Source of the DNA: Salinimicrobium xinjiangense DSM 19287
GTDB lineage: Bacteria; Bacteroidota; Bacteroidia; Flavobacteriales; Flavobacteriaceae
DNA length: 64,000 bases
Reading direction: 5' to 3'
Assembly: GCF_000423585.1 (NCBI RefSeq)
Contig: NZ_KE384056.1
Coordinates: 107,845-171,844, forward strand
The translations under genes were made by a program, and so were the position numbers. This document shows positions 46,886 to 54,336 of the stretch, piece by piece. Numbering within the stretch: position 1 is the first letter of the stretch; each line of letters opens with the position of its first letter. Below the pieces are notes generated by a model, which was given only the letters and a program-made list of their open reading frames with translations, was not told where the DNA came from and searched no databases.

Positions 46886-47365
46886 ATGAACAAGTGGTGG
46901 AGCCTGATTTTTTGTTTCGTAATTCAATACGGCTTTTCACAGGCCGAGATGCCGCAATTTGTTTTAAAAGATCTTGAGGGAAAGCAGGTTGATCTGCAAA
47001 AAATATCTGAAGAGAAAACAGTTATCCTTTCTTTATGGGCTACCTGGTGTGTACCCTGCATCAATGAATTGGAAGCTATTACTCTCCACTATGAAGATTG
47101 GCAAAATGAATTTGACCTTCAGCTCTATGCCATTTCTATAGATGATCCACGAACCGTTAACCGGGTACGCCCTATGGTAAGGGGGAAAGGCTGGAAGTAC
47201 AAGGTGCTGCTGGATACCAATAATGACCTGAGAAGAGCCCTGGGTGCGGCAACTGTTCCTTTAACCCTGGTTGTGAGAAATAATAAAATTCTGTACAAAC
47301 ATTCCGGTTATTCTCCCGGATCTGAAGATATTTTGTATGAAAAACTGCTGGAATTTTCCCGATAA
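46886..47365 (+). CDS. TlpA-family thiol:disulfide protein
   Basis: This 159-residue protein has a signal peptide (about 1-19) and a thioredoxin-like fold with the active site WATWCVPC (C55, C58) and the cis-Pro in AATVPLTLVV. It resembles TlpA/ResA-type periplasmic reductases. It is 18 nt upstream of the DUF6029 gene and probably in one operon with it, and it diverges from the Omp28-like lipoprotein gene. Confidence 0.93.
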   Translation: MNKWWSLIFCFVIQYGFSQAEMPQFVLKDLEGKQVDLQKISEEKTVILSLWATWCVPCINELEAITLHYEDWQNEFDLQLYAISIDDPRTVNRVRPMVRGKGWKYKVLLDTNNDLRRALGAATVPLTLVVRNNKILYKHSGYSPGSEDILYEKLLEFSR

Positions 47366-47383
47366 CATCATTAGGGACCGGGT

Positions 47384-49033
47384 ATGAGGAAAACTCTTTA
47401 TTTCGTCATGCTTCTTTACCTGCCATTCCTGGCCTTCTCTCAGGAAAACCTAAACTTTTATGGCAGTCTCGAATCCAATTCTCAATGGTTACAGGATGAT
47501 GAGGAATTAGAATTCACGGCTCCTCCCGAAAATTTCCGATCAAATAATTATTTCACTTTCAATTTTGAATATCAGGGTTTCACGGCGGGCCTGCAGTATG
47601 AAGCTTATCTCCCCACTCCCTTACTCGGTTACGATCCCCGGCTGGAGGGAAATGAAATTGCCTCTTATTACGCAGGCTATAAAAATGAGATTTTGGATGT
47701 GACAGCAGGATATTTTTATGAGCAGTTTGGCAGCGGTTTAATTCTGAGGTTTTGGGAGGACAGGCAGCTGGGGATTAATAATGCTATGAAAGGTATAAGA
47801 TTAGGCTTTAGGGGAATTGAACATCTTGAGCTAACAGCATTATTTGGTGAACAAAGAGTCGGCTTTGAAACATCCGAAGGAACCATTGGGGGCTTAGATG
47901 TTAATCTTGATCTATCTTCCTGGGCAGGAGCCGAAGCTTATGATCTCGGTTTAGGTGCAAGTGTGGTAAACAGATTCCAAAATGCAGGAGAATTTGAAAA
48001 TGTACCTGCTTCTGTCACCGCTTTTTCAGGAAGAGTGAATTTTAATTTCGCTAATTTCTTTTCTGAATTGGAAGCAGTATATAAACAGCCTGATGTTTTG
48101 GTGTATAACCGGTCCATAACTAATCAACGGGAAACTTTTGGAGGATCTGCCTGGCTTCTGAATTTTGGATATGCAATTCCCGGCTTCGGAATTAATGCGA
48201 CTTTAAGAAGACTGGAAAACTTCAGTTTTTATTCAGACAGACTGGCCGAGGGCAATCAATATAACCGCCAGCTTATAAATTATGTTCCAGCCCTCACCAA
48301 ACAGCATGATTATCTGCTCAACAACATATATGTTTACAGCTCCCAACCACGACTCTTGCTTTTAACTTCTCAAAGACAGGCGGGAGAGATTGGAGCTCAA
48401 ATAGATCTATTTTTTTCTCTGCCTAAAAAGTCATTTTTAGGCGGGAAGTATGGAACTAAATTTGAATTCAATTATTCAAATTGGGCCGGACTGGACTCAA
48501 AATTTGACATTCCTGATAATACCTATACTTCGGAATTTTTTTCCAGAGGAGAGACCTACTTCAGGGAAGTGGGCTTTAGTGTCAGAAAACGATGGAATAA
48601 GGAATGGAGCGGGATATATTCCATAACAGATATTAAAATTGATGAGGGGGTAACTATAGGTAGTCCGCTGGGATTTTATTTCATCAATGCCGGTATTGGA
48701 GTAATTGAAAACACCTATAGATTAGGAAGAGGTAGATCTGTACGGCTGGAACTTCAGCATCTCTGGACAAAGAATGATCGTGGAAATTGGGCTGGAGGCT
48801 TATTGGAATATAATTTTTCCCCAACAATTGGAATTTATGCAGCCGATTCGTGGAATTACGGCGGGGACCCCGCTTTTCATTACTACAATTTTGGAGGAAG
48901 CTATTCGCATGGAAGTGCGAGAATAGCATTTAACTATGGAAGGCAAAGAGGAGGGCTTATTTGTATTGGCGGCGTATGCCGTTATGTGCCGGAGAATACC
49001 GGTCTCTCTGTGAATCTTCAGTTAAGCTTCTAA
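47384..49033 (+). CDS. DUF6029-like outer-membrane barrel protein
   Basis: This 549-residue protein has a signal peptide (about 1-19) and a long run of alternating beta strands ending in Phe (LQLSF), the outer-membrane barrel signature. It fits the DUF6029 family. The only two cysteines of the whole protein are C527 and C532, in the last turn (GGLICIGGVCRYVPE) before the final strand. A disulfide there could be the substrate of the adjacent TlpA-like protein. The function of the family is unknown to me. Confidence 0.8.
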   Translation: MRKTLYFVMLLYLPFLAFSQENLNFYGSLESNSQWLQDDEELEFTAPPENFRSNNYFTFNFEYQGFTAGLQYEAYLPTPLLGYDPRLEGNEIASYYAGYKNEILDVTAGYFYEQFGSGLILRFWEDRQLGINNAMKGIRLGFRGIEHLELTALFGEQRVGFETSEGTIGGLDVNLDLSSWAGAEAYDLGLGASVVNRFQNAGEFENVPASVTAFSGRVNFNFANFFSELEAVYKQPDVLVYNRSITNQRETFGGSAWLLNFGYAIPGFGINATLRRLENFSFYSDRLAEGNQYNRQLINYVPALTKQHDYLLNNIYVYSSQPRLLLLTSQRQAGEIGAQIDLFFSLPKKSFLGGKYGTKFEFNYSNWAGLDSKFDIPDNTYTSEFFSRGETYFREVGFSVRKRWNKEWSGIYSITDIKIDEGVTIGSPLGFYFINAGIGVIENTYRLGRGRSVRLELQHLWTKNDRGNWAGGLLEYNFSPTIGIYAADSWNYGGDPAFHYYNFGGSYSHGSARIAFNYGRQRGGLICIGGVCRYVPENTGLSVNLQLSF

Positions 49034-49052
49034 TGCAGGTCCTTAAAATTTA

Positions 49053-49060
49053 TATCTTTG
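49053..49060 (+). promoter_or_regulatory. Candidate -7 box for the FAH-Hpt-CinA run
   Basis: TATCTTTG matches TAnnTTTG and lies 57 nt before the ATG of the FAH-family gene. No clear -33 box was found. Confidence 0.35.
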
Positions 49061-49117
49061 AAACCGGGAACCAAAAATCCCAGATGAAATAACCAAAAAC
49101 CTCTATATTTTTCTTTA

Positions 49118-49732
49118 ATGAAAATAATCTGTATTGGCCGCAACTACACCGAACATATCGCTGAACTTAAAAACGAGCGGCCAGAGGAGCCGGTGATATT
49201 TTTAAAGCCCGATTCCGCAATTCTTCTTAAGAAGCAACCTTTCTTTATTCCTCCGTTTTCGAACGACATTCATTACGAGGTAGAGTTGCTGGTAAGGATC
49301 AACAAGATCGGGAAACACATTCAGCAGAAATTCGCACATAAATATTATGATGAATTAGGACTGGGAATTGATTTTACTGCGAGGGACCTTCAGAAGAAAT
49401 TAAAGGAAAAAGGTTTGCCCTGGGAAAAAGCCAAGGCTTTTGACGGTTCGGCTGTAATAGGAGAAAAGTGGATCGAAAAATCCCATTTTAAAGACCTTAA
49501 CAACATTAACTTCAGTCTTGAGAAGAATGCTGAGGTGGTGCAAACAGGCACAACTTCTCACATGTTATGGAAGATTGACGAAATAATTGAATATATTTCG
49601 CAGTATTTTACGCTGAAGATAGGGGATGTGATTTTTACGGGAACTCCCGCAGGAGTAGGACCGGTGGCGATAAATGATGTACTCACCGGGTTTATAGAAG
49701 ACAAACAAATATTTTCAATACAGGTAAAATGA
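49118..49732 (+). CDS. Fumarylacetoacetate hydrolase family protein
   Basis: This 204-residue protein matches the short FAH family, which hydrolyses or decarboxylates acylpyruvate-type compounds. It begins IICIGRNYTEHIAE and has metal-binding acids in HYEVELLV and GIDFTARDLQ, and the C-terminal GDVIFTGTPAGVGP. The physiological substrate is open (acylpyruvate or oxaloacetate are usual). Its stop overlaps the Hpt gene by 4 nt. Confidence 0.9.
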   Translation: MKIICIGRNYTEHIAELKNERPEEPVIFLKPDSAILLKKQPFFIPPFSNDIHYEVELLVRINKIGKHIQQKFAHKYYDELGLGIDFTARDLQKKLKEKGLPWEKAKAFDGSAVIGEKWIEKSHFKDLNNINFSLEKNAEVVQTGTTSHMLWKIDEIIEYISQYFTLKIGDVIFTGTPAGVGPVAINDVLTGFIEDKQIFSIQVK

Positions 49733-50067
49733 GCAACTACAATTTAGAAGGTGTCGAGGAAATGGCCGGTGGCGACCAGGATTTTGTCAAAGTCGTGGTA
49801 CAGACCTTTCTCGAAGAAATCCCGCCAGATCTTGAAGGGATGAACCAGGCTATCATTGAAGGCAATGCACCTCAGGCTTATCAATACGCACACAAAATGA
49901 AGCCCAATTTTCAAATGTTCGGGCTGGGTCTCATGCCTCAGATAAAAATTATTGAAGAATGGTCAAAGGCCGGAAAAAATGAAGCTGAAGTTCATGAAGC
50001 CGGTCGTATTATTACAGATAAATACAAAAAAGCAGAAAGAGAACTGAAGGAAGATTTTGACTTGTAA
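49729..50067 (+). CDS. Stand-alone histidine phosphotransfer (Hpt) protein
   Basis: This 112-residue protein is a four-helix Hpt domain. The phosphorylatable His is H55 in [14 protein letters not shown]. No kinase or receiver is attached or next to it. It overlaps the FAH gene by 4 nt upstream and the cinA start by 1 nt (TAATG) downstream, so the three are translated together. It could carry phosphate from the hybrid kinase at 26.1 kb to another regulator; that is inference. Confidence 0.9.
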   Translation: MSNYNLEGVEEMAGGDQDFVKVVVQTFLEEIPPDLEGMNQAIIEGNAPQAYQYAHKMKPNFQMFGLGLMPQIKIIEEWSKAGKNEAEVHEAGRIITDKYKKAERELKEDFDL

Positions 50068-51317
50068 TGACTGCAGAAATTATTACCATTGGAGATGAAA
50101 TACTTATAGGACAAATAGTAGATTCCAACTCCGCTTTTATTGCAAGGGAGCTTAACCTTATAGGTATTTCGGTTTGCCAGATCACTTCAATTCAGGATGA
50201 AAAGCAGCATATTTTAACAGCTTTAAAAGAAGCTTCGGGCAGGGCAGACATAATCATTCTTACCGGGGGTCTTGGCCCCACCAAAGATGACGTTACCAAA
50301 TATACTTTTTCCGAATATTTCGATGATGAGCTGGTGGTGAATGAAAAGGTGCTGGCGCATATCGAAGAGCTTTTTAAAAAGTATAAGAAAACCCCGATTT
50401 CCGATCTCAACCGGGAACAGGCCATGGTCCCGTCAAAAGCCAGGGTGCTTCATAATAAATATGGTACGGCACCGGGAATGTGGATGGAAATGGGAAATAA
50501 AGTTTTTATCTCCTTACCCGGCGTGCCTTATGAGATGAATAATCTCATGGAAGTGGAGGTGATCCCAAGGCTTCAGGAAAAATACCACCGACCTTTTATT
50601 TATCACAAGACCATTCTCACCAGGGGAGAAGGTGAGAGCGCTATAGCCAATAAGCTTGCCGCTTACGAAGAGAAATTACCCTCACATATCAAACTTGCGT
50701 ACCTGCCCGATCTCGGAAGTGTTCGTTTGCGTCTCTCGGGAAAGGGGAAAAATGAAGAAGAACTCATTAGTTCTGTAGAAAAACAGGTGGAGGGACTTTA
50801 TGAATTGTTAGGGGATCTTATCGCCGATGAGCAGGAGGAAGATGAAAAAATCGCGGTGCAGATAAGCAAACTGCTTAGCTCCCGGAAAGAATTCCTTTCG
50901 GCAGCCGAAAGCTGTACCGGCGGGGCCCTTGCAGCCGAATTTACCACACACCCCGGAGCATCGGCCTGTTTTAAAGGAGGGATCGTTTCTTATGCGACTC
51001 AAATTAAAATAGAAACTCTGGGAGTAAGAAAAGAACTGATTGAAAAATTTAGTGTAGTCAGTGCTGAAGTGGCCGAAGCCATGGCAAAAAATGCCAGAAA
51101 ACTCTTTAAAACAGATTATGCACTTTCCACTACCGGAAATGCAGGACCTACAAAAGGAGACAGCGAGGCCGAAGTAGGCACAGTATATATAGGTCTTGCC
51201 ACACCCGAAAAAGTATATTCTAAAAAGTTCCTTTTTGGGAACAGCCGGGATCAGGTGGTGAAACAGACTGTACAAAAATCCTTCGAGATGATCCTGAAGG
51301 AAATTACCAAGGATTAA
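50067..51317 (+). CDS. cinA: CinA family protein (competence/damage-inducible; NMN amidase)
   Basis: This 416-residue protein has the N-terminal molybdopterin-binding-like domain ([27 protein letters not shown]) and the C-terminal CinA amidase domain (about 262-410; [15 protein letters not shown], with the S...K catalytic pair). CinA proteins hydrolyse ADP-ribose and/or deamidate nicotinamide mononucleotide in pyridine-nucleotide recycling. It is the last gene of a coupled three-gene run and is followed by the repeat island. Confidence 0.94.
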   Translation: MTAEIITIGDEILIGQIVDSNSAFIARELNLIGISVCQITSIQDEKQHILTALKEASGRADIIILTGGLGPTKDDVTKYTFSEYFDDELVVNEKVLAHIEELFKKYKKTPISDLNREQAMVPSKARVLHNKYGTAPGMWMEMGNKVFISLPGVPYEMNNLMEVEVIPRLQEKYHRPFIYHKTILTRGEGESAIANKLAAYEEKLPSHIKLAYLPDLGSVRLRLSGKGKNEEELISSVEKQVEGLYELLGDLIADEQEEDEKIAVQISKLLSSRKEFLSAAESCTGGALAAEFTTHPGASACFKGGIVSYATQIKIETLGVRKELIEKFSVVSAEVAEAMAKNARKLFKTDYALSTTGNAGPTKGDSEAEVGTVYIGLATPEKVYSKKFLFGNSRDQVVKQTVQKSFEMILKEITKD

Positions 51318-51322
51318 AAGTA

Positions 51323-51357
51323 TTCAAGATTTAAAATTCAGGATTCAAAATTAGTGT
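51323..51357 (+). repeat. Heptad tract (TTCAAGA/TTCAGGA)
   Basis: TTCAAGA, TTTAAAA, TTCAGGA, TTCAAAA, TTAGTGT run in one 7-nt frame, starting 6 nt after the cinA stop. A related stretch AGAATCA, AGGATCA, AGATTTT follows near 51390. Confidence 0.85.
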
Positions 51358-51481
51358 TGACGGGAAAAGAATCAGGATCTCTGCGCTGCCAGAATCAAGG
51401 ATCAAGATTTTCCTTAAAATACCGGGTCAACTCTACTATAGAAATTTCAGTTCTCGAAAATATATAGAAAGAGAGGAAGCC

Positions 51482-51609
51482 AAACCTGCAAGGTCTTTTT
51501 TTAGTCCTTGTAGGTTTTTCTCTTTAAAACACCGATACAAAGATATTTTCTAATTTGCCTGGGAAACTAATATAACCCTGTCAGCGGCTTGAAGCCCTGA
51601 CAGCGGTTT
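51482..51609 (+). repeat. Composite REP element, copy 1
   Basis: AAACCTGCAAGG (51482-51493) pairs with CCTTGTAGGTTT (51506-51517) with one G-U; about 57 nt later CTGTCAG (51578-51584) pairs with CTGACAG (51597-51603), enclosing a small GGCTT-GA-AGCC hairpin. The spacer contains CACCGATACAAAGATATTTT. Confidence 0.8.
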
Positions 51610-51660
51610 ATTTGGTGGACCGGTTGACGAAAAAACAAAAACAGGTCATTGGAAACGGAC

Positions 51661-51788
51661 TAACCTGCAAGGGTCTTTTTAGTCCTTGGAGGTTTTCTCC
51701 TTAAGCCACAGATGCACAGATATTTTTTCAGTAGAAGAGGAAGTTGATGTCTACCCTGTCAGCGGCTTGAGGCCCTGACAGTGGTTTT
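51661..51788 (+). repeat. Composite REP element, copy 2
   Basis: This has the same order as copy 1: a CTGCAAGG hairpin (51662-51695), a spacer with CACAGATGCACAGATATTTTTT, then CTGTCAG...CTGACAG (51756-51781). The distance from first to second hairpin is within 1 nt of copy 1. Confidence 0.8.
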
Positions 51789-51814
51789 GCCTTCTGCAAC
51801 TTTAGTCTGGATTT

Positions 51815-51850
51815 AACCCTGTCAGCGGCTTGAAGCCCTGACAGCGGTTT
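51815..51850 (+). repeat. CTGTCAG hairpin, third copy
   Basis: AACCCTGTCAGCGGCTTGAA continues to ACAGCGGTTT and matches copy 1 of this hairpin closely. It is followed by TCTGTTCTTCTTCTG, which also follows the fourth copy. Confidence 0.85.
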
Positions 51851-51947
51851 AAACAAAAAAATCTGTTCTTCTTCTGAAACCAAGAATGGTCTTTTGGCCT
51901 CAAAAATGTCATACTTCATAGGTCTTTACCTGTTCCATTTTTATATT

Positions 51948-52016
51948 CCGTACCTAAAGGCACGGTTATCACTACGAAAATTTAAATTCTACCGATATGT
52001 TGTCCCTAAAGGGACA
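51948..52016 (+). repeat. Bipartite hairpin element, copy B
   Basis: Hairpin 1 is CCGTACC-TAAA-GGCACGG (51948-51965, one mismatch); hairpin 2 is TGTCCC-TAAA-GGGACA (52001-52016). The linker has TTCTACCGATATG. The first-base spacing of the two hairpins is 53 nt, as in copy A. Confidence 0.75.
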
Positions 52017-52123
52017 GGAAAATATGCATTAATCATTATTTTAATTATTTCAGGATAAAAGAATTCAGGTGCTTTAACCAGATTTGTAGCTTGGTATTTT
52101 AAAATTTCCCATAATATAAAAAA

Positions 52124-52186
52124 GTCCCATAGGTTAATATAGGTAGAGGGAAATCGGCCAGTTGGAACCTGTGCCTTTAGGTACAG
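52124..52186 (-). repeat. Bipartite hairpin element, copy C, reversed
   Basis: CTGTGCC-TTTA-GGTACAG (52169-52186 region) is the reverse complement of hairpin 1 of copy B; further left, GTCCCATAGGTTAATATAGGTAG is a decayed hairpin 2 plus linker in the same reversed orientation. Confidence 0.6.
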
Positions 52187-52334
52187 AATTTAATATTCGA
52201 CAGGTTTGAATAACTAAGGTTTATCAAATTCAGGTTTATGGGTGATATTTGAAATCCTATTGAAAAAGCAAATCTTCAAATCAGCTCATCTTCAAATCAT
52301 TTCAGCAATTCTCCTGGCTCCTGGTTCTAAATTT

Positions 52335-52370
52335 AACCCTGTCAGCGGCTTAAAAGTCCTGACAGTGGTT
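52335..52370 (+). repeat. CTGTCAG hairpin, fourth copy (diverged)
   Basis: CTGTCAG and CTGACAG are kept, but the inner part reads CGGCTTAAAAGTC instead of CGGCTTGAAGCC. The same ATTTAACCCTG precedes it as precedes the third copy. Confidence 0.8.
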
Positions 52371-52559
52371 GGATATAAAAAAACCTATTCTTCTTCTGCT
52401 TCAGGCGTTTTGAAAATGCTTCAGGAGTCGGCTTCAGAATTTTTTTTCTTTCGAAGAAATATAAAAGCTTCAGGAAGAGGTGTCAAAAGTGCCATTTTTG
52501 GGAGGTTTTTCCGAAGCAATGTTAAAGAGGAGTTTCAAAAAATATTTTTTGTTTCCTTA

Positions 52560-52590
52560 TTGGCTATTAGGTAAAAAAATCGTTAATTTG
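52560..52590 (+). promoter_or_regulatory. Candidate promoter of rpmB
   Basis: TTG (52560-52562) and TAATTTG (52584-52590) are 21 nt apart. The -7 region and the GCAG after it match the candidate promoter of the hybrid kinase gene. Confidence 0.45.
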
Positions 52591-52627
52591 CAGCCTGTTT
52601 TGAAATAACGAGTTAAAGTATAGAGCA

Positions 52628-52867
52628 ATGTCAAGAGTTTGTGAACTTACAGGTAAGAAAGCAATGGTAGGAAACAATGTTTCCCACGCGATGAACAAAA
52701 CAAAACGTAAATTTGACGCCAATTTGGTTAAAAAACGTTTTTATATCCCTGAGGAAGATAAATGGATCACTTTGAAAGTATCTACTTCTGCAATTAAGAC
52801 AATTAATAAAAAAGGAATTGCTGCAGTAATTAAAGATGCCCGCGCAAAAGGCTTTTTAAACAAGTAG
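52628..52867 (+). CDS. rpmB: 50S ribosomal protein L28 (bL28)
   Basis: This 79-residue protein begins MSRVCELTGKKAMVGNNVSHA, the L28 signature, and ends in a basic tail. It lies 27 nt before rpmG, in the order rpmB-rpmG-DUF4295-ftsY typical of Bacteroidota. Confidence 0.97.
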   Translation: MSRVCELTGKKAMVGNNVSHAMNKTKRKFDANLVKKRFYIPEEDKWITLKVSTSAIKTINKKGIAAVIKDARAKGFLNK

Positions 52868-52894
52868 TAAATCTAATATCTAAGACGCAGTAAA

Positions 52895-53077
52895 ATGGCA
52901 AAGAAAGGTAACAGAGTTCAGGTTATATTAGAGTGTACAGAACACAAGACATCCGGAAAACCGGGTACTTCAAGATATATTACAACCAAAAACAAAAAGA
53001 ACACGCCAGATAGAATGGAGTTGAAGAAATTCAATCCTATTCTAAAGAAGATGACGGTTCATAAAGAAATTAAATAA
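52895..53077 (+). CDS. rpmG: 50S ribosomal protein L33 (bL33)
   Basis: This 60-residue protein matches L33: [34 protein letters not shown]. Only one Cys is present, so it is the zinc-free (C-minus) form. It lies between rpmB and the DUF4295 gene. Confidence 0.97.
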   Translation: MAKKGNRVQVILECTEHKTSGKPGTSRYITTKNKKNTPDRMELKKFNPILKKMTVHKEIK

Positions 53078-53084
53078 GTAGGTC

Positions 53085-53237
53085 ATGGCAAAGAAATCAG
53101 TAGCAACATTACAGACAGGGTCAAAAAGGTTAACTAAAGCCATTAAGATGGTAAAGTCACCTAAGACCGGTTCCTATACATTTGTGGAAGCTATTATGGC
53201 TCCTGAAATGGTAAATGACTTCCTGAATAAAAAATAA
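53085..53237 (+). CDS. DUF4295 family small basic protein
   Basis: This 50-residue protein begins MAKKSVATLQTGSKRLTKAI and ends FLNKK. It is rich in Lys and follows rpmG by 7 nt, inside a ribosomal protein cluster. It matches DUF4295, a Bacteroidota-specific family. I recall that a new large-subunit protein (bL38) was described in a flavobacterial ribosome structure and may be this family, but I cannot verify that here. Location and charge fit a ribosomal protein. Confidence 0.88.
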   Translation: MAKKSVATLQTGSKRLTKAIKMVKSPKTGSYTFVEAIMAPEMVNDFLNKK

Positions 53238-53255
53238 GTTATTTCGAATTATTTT

Positions 53256-53289
53256 AAAGCCGTCCCGGTAGCTATCGGGACGGCTTTTT
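53256..53289 (+). terminator. Terminator after the rpmB-rpmG-DUF4295 cluster
   Basis: AAAGCCGTCCCG (53256-53267) pairs perfectly with CGGGACGGCTTT (53276-53287); the loop GTAGCTAT can extend the stem. T residues follow. Confidence 0.92.
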
Positions 53290-53367
53290 GTTTTTGTGTA
53301 TATTTACCTCCGGTGAGCTTCTCTTGCAGGCGGTACCGGTTTGTTTAAATAAAGACCTAATCAAATA

Positions 53368-54324
53368 ATGAGTTTATTTAAAAAAATGTTCTCCCGGGAG
53401 AAAAAGGAGAATCTTGATAAAGGCCTCGAAAAATCAAAAAATGATTTCTTTTCCAAACTTGGTAAAGCCGTTGCCGGAAAATCCAAAGTTGATGATGAGG
53501 TACTTGATGACCTTGAAGATATACTGGTAAGTAGTGATGTGGGTGTGGGTACCACCGTAAAGATCATTAACCGTATTGAGGAACGCGTGGCCCGGGACAG
53601 ATTTTTGGGTACAGATGAACTTAACAAGATCCTGCGGGAGGAAATTGCAGCCCTGATGGCCGAAACCAATTCGGGCGAAGCTACTGATTTTTATGTACCT
53701 ACAGATGTTAAGCCGTATGTGATCATGGTAGTGGGAGTCAACGGAGTGGGTAAAACCACGACAATTGGAAAGCTTGCATATCAGTTTAAGAAAGAGGGTA
53801 AAAAGGTAGTTCTCGGTGCAGCCGATACCTTTAGAGCTGCCGCCATTGACCAGTTACAGGTATGGGCAGACAGGGTTGACGTGCCTATCGTGAAACAGAA
53901 AATGGGAAGCGATCCTGCTTCCGTGGCTTTTGACTCGGTTCAGAGCGCAGTAAAGCAGAATGCAGATGTGGTGATCATCGATACCGCCGGCCGACTCCAC
54001 AATAAGGTGAATCTTATGAATGAGCTTACCAAAGTGAAGAGAGTGATGCAAAAGGTAGTGGATAATGCTCCTCATGAAGTCCTTCTGGTGCTCGATGGTT
54101 CTACAGGGCAGAATGCTTTTGAGCAGGCCAAACAATTTACCGCCGCCACTGAAGTTACATCCCTTGCCGTTACAAAACTCGACGGTACAGCAAAAGGTGG
54201 TGTAGTAATAGGTATAAGCGACCAATTCCAGATCCCTGTGAAATACATAGGAGTTGGAGAAGGAGTGGAAGATCTCCAGGTTTTCAATAAATACGAATTT
54301 GTAGACTCTTTCTTTAAAAAATAA
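53368..54324 (+). CDS. ftsY: Signal recognition particle receptor FtsY
   Basis: This 318-residue SRP GTPase has the NG domain with the P-loop VVGVNGVGKTTTIGKLA (121-137), DTFRAAAIDQL, DTAGR and TKLDGTAKGG. The N-terminal acidic A domain of E. coli is absent; only a short basic region precedes the N domain, as in many bacteria. It receives ribosome-SRP complexes at the membrane. Confidence 0.97.
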   Translation: MSLFKKMFSREKKENLDKGLEKSKNDFFSKLGKAVAGKSKVDDEVLDDLEDILVSSDVGVGTTVKIINRIEERVARDRFLGTDELNKILREEIAALMAETNSGEATDFYVPTDVKPYVIMVVGVNGVGKTTTIGKLAYQFKKEGKKVVLGAADTFRAAAIDQLQVWADRVDVPIVKQKMGSDPASVAFDSVQSAVKQNADVVIIDTAGRLHNKVNLMNELTKVKRVMQKVVDNAPHEVLLVLDGSTGQNAFEQAKQFTAATEVTSLAVTKLDGTAKGGVVIGISDQFQIPVKYIGVGEGVEDLQVFNKYEFVDSFFKK

Positions 54325-54336
54325 ACTCCCTTCTCC

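Larger units (their letters stand above)
51318..52627. other. 1.3-kb gene-free island of palindromic repeats
   Basis: This holds a heptad tract (51323-51357), a composite CTGCAAGG/CTGTCAG element present twice, four CTGTCAG hairpins in total, two copies of the bipartite CCTA-core element, and a promoter before rpmB. Open frames inside it (51728-51919 minus, 52242-52574 plus) are made of repeat sequence and have no protein-like features. Confidence 0.85.

Noticed and set aside
51728-51919. Open reading frame on the minus strand in the repeat island
   Set aside because: It is composed of the CTGTCAG repeat read twice, giving repeated PLSGPQAADRV-like words; no start signal and no protein family.
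52242-52574. 110-codon open frame upstream of rpmB
   Set aside because: It runs through a repeat hairpin and AT-rich DNA and into the rpmB promoter; its composition is not protein-like.
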